Below are positions 1-14,600 of a DNA stretch of 64,000 bases, in pieces. Position 1 is the stretch's first letter, and every line of letters starts with the position of its first letter. A program made the position numbers and the translations under genes. Source of the DNA: JANSWY01 sp965228955. Lineage in GTDB: Bacteria; Bacteroidota; Bacteroidia; Cytophagales; Cyclobacteriaceae. The notes beneath the pieces were generated by a model. The model saw nothing but the letters and a program-made list of their open reading frames with translations, was not told where the DNA came from and did not search any database. Location of the stretch: assembly GCA_965228955.1 (NCBI GenBank), contig OZ245848.1, positions 682,001-746,000 on the forward strand, read 5' to 3'.

Positions 1-3000
1 AAGTAATGTAACAGCCGACGGAGGTGATCTGACTTTATCAACTACCACGAGTGGAAACGTAGTTGCTAATTCAGTAGGTACAGTAGATGTAGACGGAGCA
101 ACAGGCGTAGCAATAGATGCAGCAGCCAACAATGTAGCATTAACCGCCGCAGCAGATGTAGACATCAACGGAACAGACGAAGTATTAATCGATGCAGGAA
201 ACGGCGTAAGCATAGATGCAGGCGCAGCAAGTAATGTGACAGCCGATGGAGGTGATTTAACCCTATCGACTACTACAAGTGGAAACGTAGTTGCTAACTC
301 AGCGGGCACAGTAGATGTAGACGGAGCAAGTGGAGTATCAATAGATGCAGCGGCGAATGATGTAGACATCACAGCCGCAACTAATATAGACTTGGCAGCC
401 ACAGCAACCAGAGTAACCTCAGGAACTTTCCAACTACCAACAGGAACGACAGTAAATGAACTTTCAATAGATGGAACCTTAGCAGGAAACAGCGATGATG
501 CCTTGCCAACCGAGCAAGCAGTAAAAACCTATGTTGACAATTCAGTAAATAATCAGGATTTACAAGCAGCCTACGAAGATGGCAACACAATCGTCACAGA
601 TGGAACCAATGGCGCATTTGATGTGTCCGGTACAGAAGCGATCAGCTTAGATGCCGCAGCAGCCTCCAACTTCACAGTAGACGGAGCAAACGTCACAGTA
701 TCTACTACCACTAGTGGAGATGTAATCGCTAACTCAGCGGGCACAGTAGATGTAGACGGAGCAACAGGCGTAAGCATAGACGCAGCAGCCAACAATGTAG
801 CACTAACAGCCGCAGCAGATGTAGACATCAACGGTACAGACGAAGTATTAATAGATGCAGGAAACGGCGTAAGCATAGATGCAGGCGCAGCAAGTAATGT
901 AACAGCCGACGGAGGTGATCTGACTTTATCAACTACCACGAGTGGAAACGTAGTTGCTAATTCAGTAGGTACAGTAGATGTAGACGGAGCAACAGGCGTA
1001 GCAATAGATGCAGCAGCCAACAATGTAGCACTAACCGCCGCAGCAGATGTAGACATCAACGGAACAGACGAAGTATTAATCGATGCAGGAAACGGCGTAA
1101 GCATAGATGCCGGAGCAGCAAGTAATGTAACAGCCGATGGAGGTGATCTGACCTTATCTACTACAACCAGTGGCAATGTAGTAGCCAACTCAGTAGGTAC
1201 TGTAGATGTAGATGGAGCAAGTGGTGTATCAATAGATGCAGCGGCGAATGATGTAGACATCACAGCCGCAACTAATATAGACTTGGCAGCCACAGCAACC
1301 AGAGTAACCTCAGGAACTTTCCAACTACCAACAGGAACGACAGTAAATGAACTTTCAATAGATGGAACCTTAGCAGGAAACAGCGATGATGCCTTGCCAA
1401 CCGAACAGGCAGTAAAAACATATGTTGATAATTCAGTTAATAGCCAAGACTTACAAGCAGCCTACGAAGATGGCAACACAATCGTAACAGATGGTACCAA
1501 TGGCGCATTTGATGTGTCCGGTACAGAAGCGATCAGCTTAGATGCCGCAGCAGCCTCCAACTTCACAGTAGACGGAGCAAACGTCACAGTATCTACTACC
1601 ACTAGTGGCGATGTAATTGCTAACTCAGCGGGCACAGTAGATGTAGACGGAGCAACAGGCGTAAGCATAGACGCAGCAGCGAATAATGTAGCATTAACCG
1701 CCGCAGCAGATGTAGACATCAACGGAACAGATGAAGTATTAATAGATGCAGGAAACGGCGTAAGCATAGATGCAGGTGCAGCAAGTAATGTAACAGCCGA
1801 CGGAGGTGATCTGACTTTATCAACTACCACGAGTGGAAACGTAGTTGCTAATTCAGTAGGTACAGTAGATGTAGACGGAGCAACAGGCGTAGCAATAGAT
1901 GCAGCCGCGAACAATGTAGCACTAACCGCCGCAGCAGATGTAGACATCAACGGAACAGACGAAGTATTAATCGATGCAGGAAACGGCGTAAGCATAGATG
2001 CCGGAGCAGCAAGTAATGTAACAGCCGATGGAGGTGATCTGACCTTATCTACTACAACCAGTGGCAATGTAGTAGCCAACTCAGTAGGCACAGTAGATGT
2101 AGATGGAGCAAGTGGAGTAGCAATAGATGCAGCGGCGAATGATGTAGACATCACAGCCGCAACTAATATAGACTTGGCAGCCACAGCAACCAGAGTAACC
2201 TCAGGAACTTTCCAACTACCAACAGGAACGACAGTAAATGAACTTTCAATAGATGGAACCTTAGCAGGAAACAGCGATGATGCCTTGCCAACCGAACAGG
2301 CAGTAAAAACATATGTAGATAATTCAGTTAATAGCCAAGACTTACAAGCAGCCTACGAAGATGGCAACACGATCGTCACAGATGGAACCAATGGCGCATT
2401 TGATGTGTCCGGTACAGAAGCGATCAGCTTAGATGCCGCAGCAGCCTCCAACTTCACAGTAGACGGAGCAAACGTAACAGTATCTACTACCACTAGTGGC
2501 GATGTAATTGCTAACTCAGCGGGCACAGTAGATGTAGACGGAGCAACAGGCGTAAGCATAGACGCAGCAGCGAATAATGTAGCACTAACCGCCGCAGCAG
2601 ATGTAGACATCAACGGAACAGACGAAGTATTAATAGATGCAGGAAACGGCGTAAGCATAGATGCAGGTGCAGCAAGTAATGTAACAGCCGACGGAGGAGA
2701 CCTAACCTTGTCGACAACAACTAGTGGCAATGTAGTAGCTAACTCAGTAGGCACAGTAGATGTAGACGGAGCAACAGGCGTAGCAATAGATGCAGCCGCG
2801 AACAATGTAGCACTAACCGCCGCAGCAGATGTAGACATCAACGGAACAGACGAAGTATTAATCGATGCAGGAAACGGCGTAAGCATAGATGCCGGAGCAG
2901 CAAGTAATGTAACAGCCGATGGAGGTGATCTGACCTTATCTACTACAACCAGTGGCAATGTAGTAGCCAACTCAGTAGGTACTGTAGATGTAGATGGAGC

Positions 3001-6000
3001 AAGTGGTGTATCAATAGATGCAGCGGCGAATGATGTAGACATCACAGCCGCAACTAATATAGACTTGGCAGCCACAGCAACCAGAGTAACCTCAGGAACT
3101 TTCCAACTACCAACAGGAACGACAGTAAATGAACTTTCAATAGATGGAACCTTAGCAGGAAACAGCGATGATGCCTTGCCAACCGAACAGGCAGTAAAAA
3201 CATATGTTGATAATTCAGTTAATAGCCAAGACTTACAAGCAGCCTACGAAGATGGCAACACAATCGTAACAGATGGTACCAATGGCGCATTTGATGTTTC
3301 CGGTACAGAAGCGATCAGCTTAGATGCCGCAGCAGCCTCCAACTTCACAGTAGACGGAGCAAACGTCACAGTATCTACTACCACTAGTGGAGATGTAATC
3401 GCTAACTCAGCGGGCACAGTAGATGTAGACGGAGCAACAGGAGTAAGCATAGACGCAGCAGCCAACAATGTAGCACTAACAGCCGCAGCAGATGTAGACA
3501 TCAACGGTACAGACGAAGTATTAATAGATGCAGGAAACGGCGTAAGCATAGATGCAGGCGCAGCAAGTAATGTAACAGCCGACGGAGGTGATCTGACTTT
3601 ATCAACTACCACGAGTGGAAACGTAGTTGCTAATTCAGTAGGTACAGTAGATGTAGACGGAGCAACAGGCGTAGCAATAGATGCAGCAGCCAACAATGTA
3701 GCACTAACCGCCGCAGCAGATGTAGACATCAACGGAACAGACGAAGTATTAATCGATGCAGGAAACGGCGTAAGCATAGATGCCGGAGCAGCAAGTAATG
3801 TAACAGCCGATGGAGGTGATCTGACCTTATCTACTACAACCAGTGGCAATGTAGTAGCCAACTCAGTAGGTACTGTAGATGTAGATGGAGCAAGTGGTGT
3901 ATCAATAGATGCAGCGGCGAATGATGTAGACATCACAGCCGCAACTAATATAGACTTGGCAGCCACAGCAACCAGAGTAACCTCAGGAACTTTCCAACTA
4001 CCAACAGGAACGACAGTAAATGAACTTTCAATAGATGGAACCTTAGCAGGAAACAGCGATGATGCCTTGCCAACCGAACAGGCAGTAAAAACATATGTTG
4101 ATAATTCAGTTAATAGCCAAGACTTACAAGCAGCCTACGAAGATGGCAACACAATCGTAACAGATGGTACCAATGGCGCATTTGATGTGTCCGGTACAGA
4201 AGCGATCAGCTTAGATGCCGCAGCAGCCTCCAACTTCACAGTAGACGGAGCAAACGTCACAGTATCTACTACCACTAGTGGCGATGTAATTGCTAACTCA
4301 GCGGGCACAGTAGATGTAGACGGAGCAACAGGCGTAAGCATAGACGCAGCAGCGAATAATGTAGCATTAACCGCCGCAGCAGATGTAGACATCAACGGAA
4401 CAGATGAAGTATTAATAGATGCAGGAAACGGCGTAAGCATAGATGCAGGTGCAGCAAGTAATGTAACAGCCGACGGAGGTGATCTGACTTTATCAACTAC
4501 CACGAGTGGAAACGTAGTTGCTAATTCAGTAGGTACAGTAGATGTAGACGGAGCAACAGGCGTAGCAATAGATGCAGCCGCGAACAATGTAGCACTAACC
4601 GCCGCAGCAGATGTAGACATCAACGGAACAGACGAAGTATTAATCGATGCAGGAAACGGCGTAAGCATAGATGCCGGAGCAGCAAGTAATGTAACAGCCG
4701 ATGGAGGTGATCTGACCTTATCTACTACAACCAGTGGCAATGTAGTAGCCAACTCAGTAGGCACAGTAGATGTAGATGGAGCAAGTGGAGTAGCAATAGA
4801 TGCAGCGGCGAATGATGTAGACATCACAGCCGCAACTAATATAGACTTGGCAGCCACAGCAACCAGAGTAACCTCAGGAACTTTCCAACTACCAACAGGA
4901 ACGACAGTAAATGAACTTTCAATAGATGGAACCTTAGCAGGAAACAGCGATGATGCCTTGCCAACCGAACAGGCAGTAAAAACATATGTAGATAATTCAG
5001 TTAATAGCCAAGACTTACAAGCAGCCTACGAAGATGGCAACACGATCGTCACAGATGGAACCAATGGCGCATTTGATGTGTCCGGTACAGAAGCGATCAG
5101 CTTAGATGCCGCAGCAGCCTCCAACTTCACAGTAGACGGAGCAAACGTAACAGTATCTACTACCACTAGTGGCGATGTAATTGCTAACTCAGCGGGCACA
5201 GTAGATGTAGACGGAGCAACAGGCGTAAGCATAGACGCAGCAGCGAATAATGTAGCACTAACCGCCGCAGCAGATGTAGACATCAACGGAACAGACGAAG
5301 TATTAATAGATGCAGGAAACGGCGTAAGCATAGATGCAGGTGCAGCAAGTAATGTAACAGCCGACGGAGGAGACCTAACCTTGTCGACAACAACTAGTGG
5401 CAATGTAGTAGCTAACTCAGTAGGCACAGTAGATGTAGACGGAGCAACAGGCGTAGCAATAGATGCAGCCGCGAACAATGTAGCACTAACCGCCGCAGCA
5501 GATGTAGACATCAACGGAACAGACGAAGTATTAATCGATGCAGGAAACGGCGTAAGCATAGATGCCGGAGCAGCAAGTAATGTAACAGCCGATGGAGGTG
5601 ATCTGACCTTATCTACTACAACCAGTGGCAATGTAGTAGCCAACTCAGTAGGCACAGTAGATGTAGATGGAGCAAGTGGAGTAGCAATAGATGCAGCGGC
5701 GAATGATGTAGACATCACAGCCGCAACTAATATAGACTTGGCAGCCACAGCAACCAGAGTAACCTCAGGAACTTTCCAACTACCAACAGGAACGACAGTA
5801 AATGAACTTTCAATAGATGGAACCTTAGCAGGAAACAGCGATGATGCCTTGCCAACCGAACAGGCAGTAAAAACATATGTAGATAATTCAGTTAATAGCC
5901 AAGACTTACAAGCAGCCTACGAAGATGGCAACACGATCGTCACAGATGGAACCAATGGCGCATTTGATGTGTCCGGTACAGAAGCGATCAGCTTAGATGC

Positions 6001-9000
6001 CGCAGCAGCCTCCAACTTCACAGTAGACGGAGCAAACGTAACAGTATCTACTACCACTAGTGGCGATGTAATTGCTAACTCAGCGGGCACAGTAGATGTA
6101 GACGGAGCAACAGGCGTAAGCATAGACGCAGCAGCGAATAATGTAGCATTAACCGCCGCAGCAGATGTAGACATCAACGGAACAGATGAAGTATTAATAG
6201 ATGCAGGCAATGGTGTTAGCATAGATGCCGGCGCAGCAAGTAATGTAACAGCCGATGGAGGTGATCTGACCTTATCTACTACAACCAGTGGCAATGTAGT
6301 AGCCAACTCAGTAGGTACTGTAGATGTAGATGGAGCAACTGGAGTTACGATAGATGCAGCGGCAAATGATGTTGATATCACCGGAGCGACTAATGTAGAT
6401 ATTACCGCTACAGGTGGCAATGTTACCCTTAGTGGAACCAACACACAAGTAACCTCAGGAACTTTCCAACTACCAACAGGAACGACAGTAAATGAACTTT
6501 CAATAGATGGAACCTTAGCAGGTAACAGCGATGATGCCTTGCCAACCGAACAGGCAGTAAAAACATATGTTGATAATTCAGTTAATAGCCAAGACTTACA
6601 AGCAGCCTACGAAGATGGCAACACAATCGTAACAGATGGTACCAATGGCGCATTTGATGTTTCCGGGACAGAAGCAATCAGCTTAGATGCCGCAGCAGCC
6701 TCCAACTTCACAGTAGACGGAGCAAACGTCACAGTATCTACTACCACTAGTGGAGATGTAATCGCTAACTCAGCGGGCACAGTAGATGTAGACGGAGCAA
6801 CAGGCGTAAGCATAGACGCAGCAGCGAATAACGTAGCATTAACCGCCGCAGCAGATGTAGACATCAACGGAACAGATGAAGTATTAATAGATGCAGGCAA
6901 TGGTGTTAGCATAGATGCCGGAGCAGCAAGTAATGTAACAGCAGATGGCGGTGATCTGACCTTATCTACTACAACCAGTGGCAATGTAGTAGCTAACTCA
7001 GTAGGCACAGTAGATGTAGACGGAGCAACTGGTGTAGCAATAGATGCAGCCGCCAACAATGTAGCATTAACCGCCGCAGCAGATGTAGACATCAACGGAA
7101 CAGACGAAGTATTAATAGATGCAGGAAACGGCGTAAGCATAGATGCCGGCGCAGCAAGTAATGTGACAGCCGATGGAGGTGATTTAACCCTATCGACTAC
7201 TACAAGTGGAAACGTAGTTGCTAACTCTGCGGGCACAGTAGATGTAGACGGAGCAAGTGGAGTATCAATAGATGCAGCGGCGAATGATGTAGACATCACA
7301 GCCGCAACTAATATAGACTTGGCAGCCACAGCAACCAGAGTAACCTCAGGAACTTTCCAACTACCAACAGGAACGACAGTAAATGAACTTTCAATAGATG
7401 GAACCTTAGCAGGAAACAGCGATGATGCCTTGCCAACCGAGCAAGCAGTAAAAACATATGTTGATAATTCAGTTAATAGCCAAGACTTACAAGCAGCCTA
7501 CGAAGATGGCAACACAATCGTAACAGATGGTACCAATGGCGCATTTGATGTGTCCGGTACAGAAGCGATCAGCTTAGATGCCGCAGCAGCCTCCAACTTC
7601 ACAGTAGACGGAGCAAACGTCACAGTATCTACTACCACTAGTGGAGATGTAATCGCTAACTCAGCGGGCACAGTAGATGTAGACGGAGCAACAGGCGTAG
7701 CAATAGATGCAGCAGCGAACAATGTAGCACTAACCGCCGCAGCAGATGTAGACATCAACGGAACAGATGAAGTATTAATAGATGCAGGCAATGGTGTTAG
7801 CATAGATGCCGGCGCAGCAAGTAATGTAACAGCCGATGGAGGTGATCTGACCTTATCTACTACAACCAGTGGCAATGTAGTAGCTAACTCAGTAGGCACA
7901 GTAGATGTAGACGGAGCAACTGGTGTAGCAATAGATGCAGCCGCCAACAATGTAGCATTAACCGCCGCAGCAGATGTAGACATCAACGGAACAGACGAAG
8001 TATTAATAGATGCAGGAAACGGCGTAAGCATAGATGCCGGCGCAGCAAGTAATGTGACAGCCGATGGAGGTGATTTAACCCTATCGACTACTACAAGTGG
8101 AAACGTAGTTGCTAACTCTGCGGGCACAGTAGATGTAGACGGAGCAAGTGGAGTATCAATAGATGCAGCGGCGAATGATGTAGACATCACAGCCGCAACT
8201 AATATAGACTTGGCAGCCACAGCAACCAGAGTAACCTCAGGAACTTTCCAACTACCAACAGGAACGACAGTAAATGAACTTTCAATAGATGGAACCTTAG
8301 CAGGAAACAGCGATGATGCCTTGCCAACCGAGCAAGCAGTAAAAACATATGTTGATAATTCAGTTAATAGCCAAGACTTACAAGCAGCCTACGAAGATGG
8401 CAACACAATCGTAACAGATGGTACCAATGGCGCATTTGATGTTTCCGGGACAGAAGCAATCAGCTTAGATGCCGCAGCAGCCTCCAACTTCACAGTAGAC
8501 GGAGCAAACGTCACAGTATCTACTACCACTAGTGGCGATGTAATCGCTAACTCAGCGGGCACAGTAGATGTAGACGGAGCAACAGGCGTAAGCATAGACG
8601 CAGCAGCGAATAATGTAGCATTAACCGCCGCAGCAGATGTAGACATCAACGGAACAGATGAAGTATTAATAGATGCAGGCAATGGTGTTAGCATAGATGC
8701 CGGCGCAGCAAGTAATGTAACAGCCGATGGAGGTGATCTGACCTTATCTACTACAACCAGTGGCAATGTAGTAGCTAACTCAGTAGGCACAGTAGATGTA
8801 GACGGAGCAACTGGTGTAGCAATAGATGCAGCCGCCAACAATGTAGCATTAACCGCCGCAGCAGATGTAGACATCAACGGAACAGACGAAGTATTAATAG
8901 ATGCAGGAAACGGCGTAAGCATAGATGCCGGCGCAGCAAGTAATGTGACAGCCGATGGAGGTGATCTGACCTTATCTACTACCACGAGTGGAAACGTAGT

Positions 9001-11630
9001 TGCTAATTCAGTAGGTACTGTAGATGTAGATGGAGCAAGTGGAGTATCAATAGATGCAGCGGCGAATGATGTAGACATCACAGCCGCAACTAATATAGAC
9101 TTGGCAGCCACAGCAACCAGAGTAACCTCAGGAACTTTCCAACTACCAACAGGAACGACAGTAAATGAACTTTCAATAGATGGAACCTTAGCAGGTAACA
9201 GCGATGATGCCTTGCCAACCGAACAGGCAGTAAAAACATATGTTGATAATTCAGTTAATAGCCAAGACTTACAAGCAGCCTACGAAGATGGCAACACAAT
9301 CGTAACAGATGGTACCAATGGCGCATTTGATGTGTCCGGTACAGAAGCAATCAGCTTAGATGCCGCAGCAGCCTCCAACTTCACAGTAGACGGAGCAAAC
9401 GTCACAGTATCTACTACCACTAGTGGCGATGTAATCGCTAACTCAGCGGGCACAGTAGATGTAGACGGAGCAACAGGCGTAAGCATAGACGCAGCAGCGA
9501 ATAATGTAGCATTAACCGCCGCAGCAGATGTAGACATCAACGGAACAGATGAAGTATTAATAGATGCAGGCAATGGTGTTAGCATAGATGCCGGCGCAGC
9601 AAGTAATGTAACAGCCGATGGAGGTGATCTGACCTTATCTACTACAACCAGTGGCAATGTAGTAGCTAACTCAGTAGGCACAGTAGATGTAGACGGAGCA
9701 ACTGGTGTAGCAATAGATGCAGCCGCCAACAATGTAGCATTAACCGCCGCAGCAGATGTAGACATCAACGGAACAGACGAAGTATTAATCGATGCAGGAA
9801 ACGGCGTAAGCATAGATGCCGGCGCAGCAAGTAATGTGACAGCCGATGGAGGTGATTTAACCCTATCGACTACTACAAGTGGAAACGTAGTTGCTAACTC
9901 TGCGGGCACAGTAGATGTAGACGGAGCAAGTGGAGTATCAATAGATGCAGCGGCGAATGATGTAGACATCACAGCCGCAACTAATATAGACTTGGCAGCC
10001 ACAGCAACCAGAGTAACCTCAGGAACTTTCCAACTACCAACAGGAACGACAGTAAATGAACTTTCAATAGATGGAACCTTAGCAGGAAACAGCGATGATG
10101 CCTTGCCAACCGAGCAAGCAGTAAAAACATATGTTGATAATTCAGTTAATAGCCAAGACTTACAAGCAGCCTACGAAGATGGCAACACAATCGTAACAGA
10201 TGGAACCAATGGCGCATTTGATGTTTCCGGTACAGAAGCAATCAGCTTAGATGCCGCAGCAGCCTCCAACTTCACAGTAGACGGAGCAAACGTCACAGTA
10301 TCTACTACCACTAGTGGCGATGTAATCGCTAACTCAGCGGGCACAGTAGATGTAGACGGAGCAACAGGAGTAAGCATAGACGCAGCAGCGAATAATGTAG
10401 CATTAACCGCCGCAGCAGATGTAGACATCAACGGAACAGATGAAGTATTAATAGATGCAGGAAACGGCGTAAGCATAGATGCCGGAGCAGCAAGTAATGT
10501 AACAGCCGACGGAGGTGATCTGACTTTATCAACTACCACGAGTGGAAACGTAGTAGCCAACTCAGTAGGTACAGTAGATGTAGATGGAGCAACAGGCGTA
10601 ACAATAGATGCAGCCGCCAACAATGTAGCACTAACCGCCGCAGCAGATGTAGATATCAATGGTACAGACGAAGTATTAATAGATGCAGGAAACGGCGTAA
10701 GCATAGATGCCGGAGCAGCAAGTAATGTGACAGCCGATGGAGGCGATTTAACCCTATCGACTACTACAAGTGGAAACGTAGTTGCTAACTCAGCGGGCAC
10801 AGTAGATGTAGACGGAGCAACTGGAGTTACGATAGATGCAGCGGCAAATGATGTTGATATCACCGGAGCGACTAATGTAGATATTACCGCTACAGGTGGC
10901 AATGTTACCCTTAGTGGAACCAACACACAAGTAACCTCAGGAACCTTCCAACTACCAACAGGAACGACAGTAAATGAGCTCTCCATAGACGGAACGTTAG
11001 CAGGCAACAGCGATAATGCGCTACCAACCGAGCAAGCAGTAAAAACCTATGTTGATAATTCAGTAAATAATCAAGATTTACAAGCAACTTATGAAGATGG
11101 CAACACGATCGTAACAGATGGGACCAATGGAGATTTTGATGTATCGGGTACAGAAGCGATCAGCTTAGATGCAGCAGCAGCCTCCAACTTCACAGTAGAC
11201 GGAGCAAACGTCACAGTATCTACTACCACTAGTGGAGATGTAATCACTAACTCAGCGGGCACAGTAGATGTAGATGGAGCGACAGGAGTTAGCATAGATG
11301 CAGCAGCCAACAACGTAGCACTAACCGCAGCAGCAGATGTAGACATCAACGGAACAGACGAAGTATTAATCGATGCAGGAAACGGCGTAAGCATAGACGC
11401 AGGCGCAGCAAGTAATGTAACAGCCGATGGAGGAGACCTAACCTTGTCGACAACAACAAGTGGCAATGTAGTAGCTAACTCAGTAGGCACAGTAGATGTA
11501 GATGGAGCAACGGGAGTTGCAATAGATGCAGCTGCGAATGATGTAGATATCACAGGTGCAACTAATGTAGATATTACAGCGACAGGTGGTGACGTTACAA
11601 TCGTTCCTGGAGGTAACCTGAGAATAAGTA
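1..11630 (+). repeat. in-frame array of 13 units, mostly 891 bp, built from 228-bp sub-repeats
   Basis: The anchor LPTEQAVKTYVDN recurs 13 times at 891-bp spacing, except one 690-bp step (unit near 5917) and one 918-bp step (unit near 10171). Each normal unit holds nested 228-bp (76-residue) sub-repeats; for example AAGTAATGT at base 1 recurs at base 229. The 690-bp unit fits 891 minus one sub-repeat plus a 27-bp longer linker, and the 918-bp unit fits 891 plus the same linker. Copies are nearly identical in DNA, differing mainly at scattered silent positions. Confidence 0.95.
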
Positions 11631-14600
11631 ATGACATAGTTTTCAATGAAGCAACCAACGATTTAACCCTTGCAGTAACCGATCAAACAGTAGGTATAGG
11701 AACACTTACAATTCCAGACTTAGCTGGAGCAAGCAGAACGATCGCAACAACCAATGATATTTCAAGCAACAATTCAAACCTAGTCTTGAGAGATGGAACG
11801 CAGGCTTTAACCTCAAACTGGGATGCGGGTAGCTTCGAGATTCAGGCAGAGACCTTCCAGTCGGATGTGACCACAGGTACCGCACCATTCACAGTAGCAA
11901 GTACCACAGCGGTTACTAATCTGAATGCAGACTTACTAGATGGTCAGCATGCACCAAGTGGCACGATAGTAGGAACCAGTGATGCGCAGACATTAACGAA
12001 TAAGACGTTAACATCACCAACAGTTAATACACCATCGATCTCTAGTGCTACAATATCGAATGATATTACATTCAATGAAGCTACTAATGATTTAACATTG
12101 GCCGTAACTGATCAAACAGTAGGAGTAGGAACACTTACAATTCCAGACCTAGCTGGAAACAGCAGAACGATCGCGACAACCAATGACATTTCAAGCAACA
12201 ATTCAAACCTAGTCTTGAGAGATGGAACGCAGGCTTTAACCTCAAACTGGGATGCAGGTAGCTTCGAGATCCAGGCAGAGACCTTCCAATCGGATGTGAC
12301 GACAGGTACCGCACCATTCACGGTGGCAAGTACCACAGCGGTTACTAATTTGAATGCAGACTTACTAGATGGTCAGCATGCACCAAGTGGCACGATAGTA
12401 GGAACCAGTGATGCGCAGACATTAACGAATAAGACGTTAACATCACCAACAGTTAATACACCATCGATCTCTAGTGCTACCATATCGAATGATATTACCT
12501 TCAATGAAGCAACTAATGATCTGACTCTAGCGGTTACAGATCAAACTGCAGCATCAGGGACATTAACAATTCCAGACTTAGCTGGAGCAAGCAGAACGAT
12601 CGCGACAACCAATGACATTTCAAGCAACAATTCAAACCTAGTATTGAGAGATGGAACACAGGCTTTAACCTCAAACTGGGATGCAGGTAGCTTCGAGATC
12701 CAGGCAGAGACCTTCCAATCGGATGTGACGACAGGTACCGCACCATTCACGGTGGCAAGTACCACAGCGGTTACTAATTTGAATGCAGACTTACTAGATG
12801 GTCAGCATGCACCAAGTGGCACGATAGTAGGAACCAGTGATGCGCAGACATTAACGAATAAGACGTTAACATCACCAACAGTTAATACACCATCGATCTC
12901 TAGTGCTACCATATCGAATGATATTACCTTCAATGAAGCAACTAATGATCTGACTCTAGCGGTTACAGATCAAACTGCAGCATCAGGGACATTAACAATT
13001 CCAGACTTAGCTGGAGCAAGCAGAACGATCGCAACAACCAATGACATTTCAAGCAACAATTCAAACCTAGTATTGAGAGATGGAACACAGGCTTTAACCT
13101 CAAACTGGGATGCGGGTAGCTTCGAGATTCAGGCAGAGACCTTCCAGTCGGATGTGACCACAGGTACCGCTCCATTCACAGTGGCAAGTACCACAGCGGT
13201 TACTAACCTGAATGCAGACTTACTAGATGGTCAACATGCGCCATCAGGAACAATCGTTGGAACAACAGATGCACAAACATTGACAAACAAGACATTGACT
13301 ACTCCTACCTTAGGAGGAGATGTTACCTTCGATGAAGCAACCAACGATTTAACACTAGCGGTTACAGATCAAACAGTAGGGGTAGGAACACTTACAATTC
13401 CGGACTTAGCTGGAAACAGCAGAACGATCGCAACAACCAATGACATCTCAAGCAACAATTCAAACCTAGTATTGAGAGATGGAACGCAGGCTTTAACCTC
13501 AAACTGGGATGCGGGTAGCTTCGAGATTCAGGCAGAGACCTTCCAGTCGGATGTGACCACAGGTACCGCACCATTCACAGTAGCAAGTACCACAGCGGTT
13601 ACTAATCTGAATGCAGACTTACTAGATGGTCAGCATGCACCAAGTGGCACGATAGTAGGAACCAGTGATGCGCAGACATTAACGAATAAGACGTTAACAT
13701 CACCAACAGTTAATACACCATCGATCTCTAGTGCTACAATATCGAATGATATTACATTCAATGAAGCTACTAATGATTTAACATTGGCCGTAACTGATCA
13801 AACAGTAGGAGTAGGAACACTTACAATTCCAGACCTAGCTGGAAACAGCAGAACGATCGCGACAACCAATGACATTTCAAGCAACAATTCAAACCTAGTC
13901 TTGAGAGATGGAACGCAGGCTTTAACCTCAAACTGGGATGCAGGTAGCTTCGAGATCCAGGCAGAGACCTTCCAATCGGATGTGACGACAGGTACCGCAC
14001 CATTCACGGTGGCAAGTACCACAGCGGTTACTAATTTGAATGCAGACTTACTAGATGGTCAGCATGCACCAAGTGGCACGATAGTAGGAACCAGTGATGC
14101 GCAGACATTAACGAATAAGACGTTAACATCACCAACGGTTAATACACCATCGATCTCTAGTGCTACCATATCGAATGATATTACCTTCAATGAAGCAACT
14201 AATGATCTGACTCTAGCGGTTACAGATCAAACTGCAGCATCAGGGACATTAACAATTCCAGACTTAGCTGGAGCAAGCAGAACGATCGCGACAACCAATG
14301 ACATTTCAAGCAACAATTCAAACCTAGTATTGAGAGATGGAACACAGGCTTTAACCTCAAACTGGGATGCAGGTAGCTTCGAGATCCAGGCAGAGACCTT
14401 CCAATCGGATGTGACGACAGGTACCGCACCATTCACGGTGGCAAGTACCACAGCGGTTACTAATTTGAATGCAGACTTACTAGATGGTCAGCATGCACCA
14501 AGTGGCACGATAGTAGGAACCAGTGATGCGCAGACATTAACGAATAAGACGTTAACATCACCAACAGTTAATACACCATCGATCTCTAGTGCTACCATAT

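Noticed and set aside
571..11658. Thirteen long minus-strand ORFs (mostly 240 codons) inside the first repeat array
   Set aside because: They recur with the 891-bp period and mirror the plus-strand codons. Their products are low-complexity Ala/Ser/Pro/Thr/Val strings. They are shadows of the giant gene.
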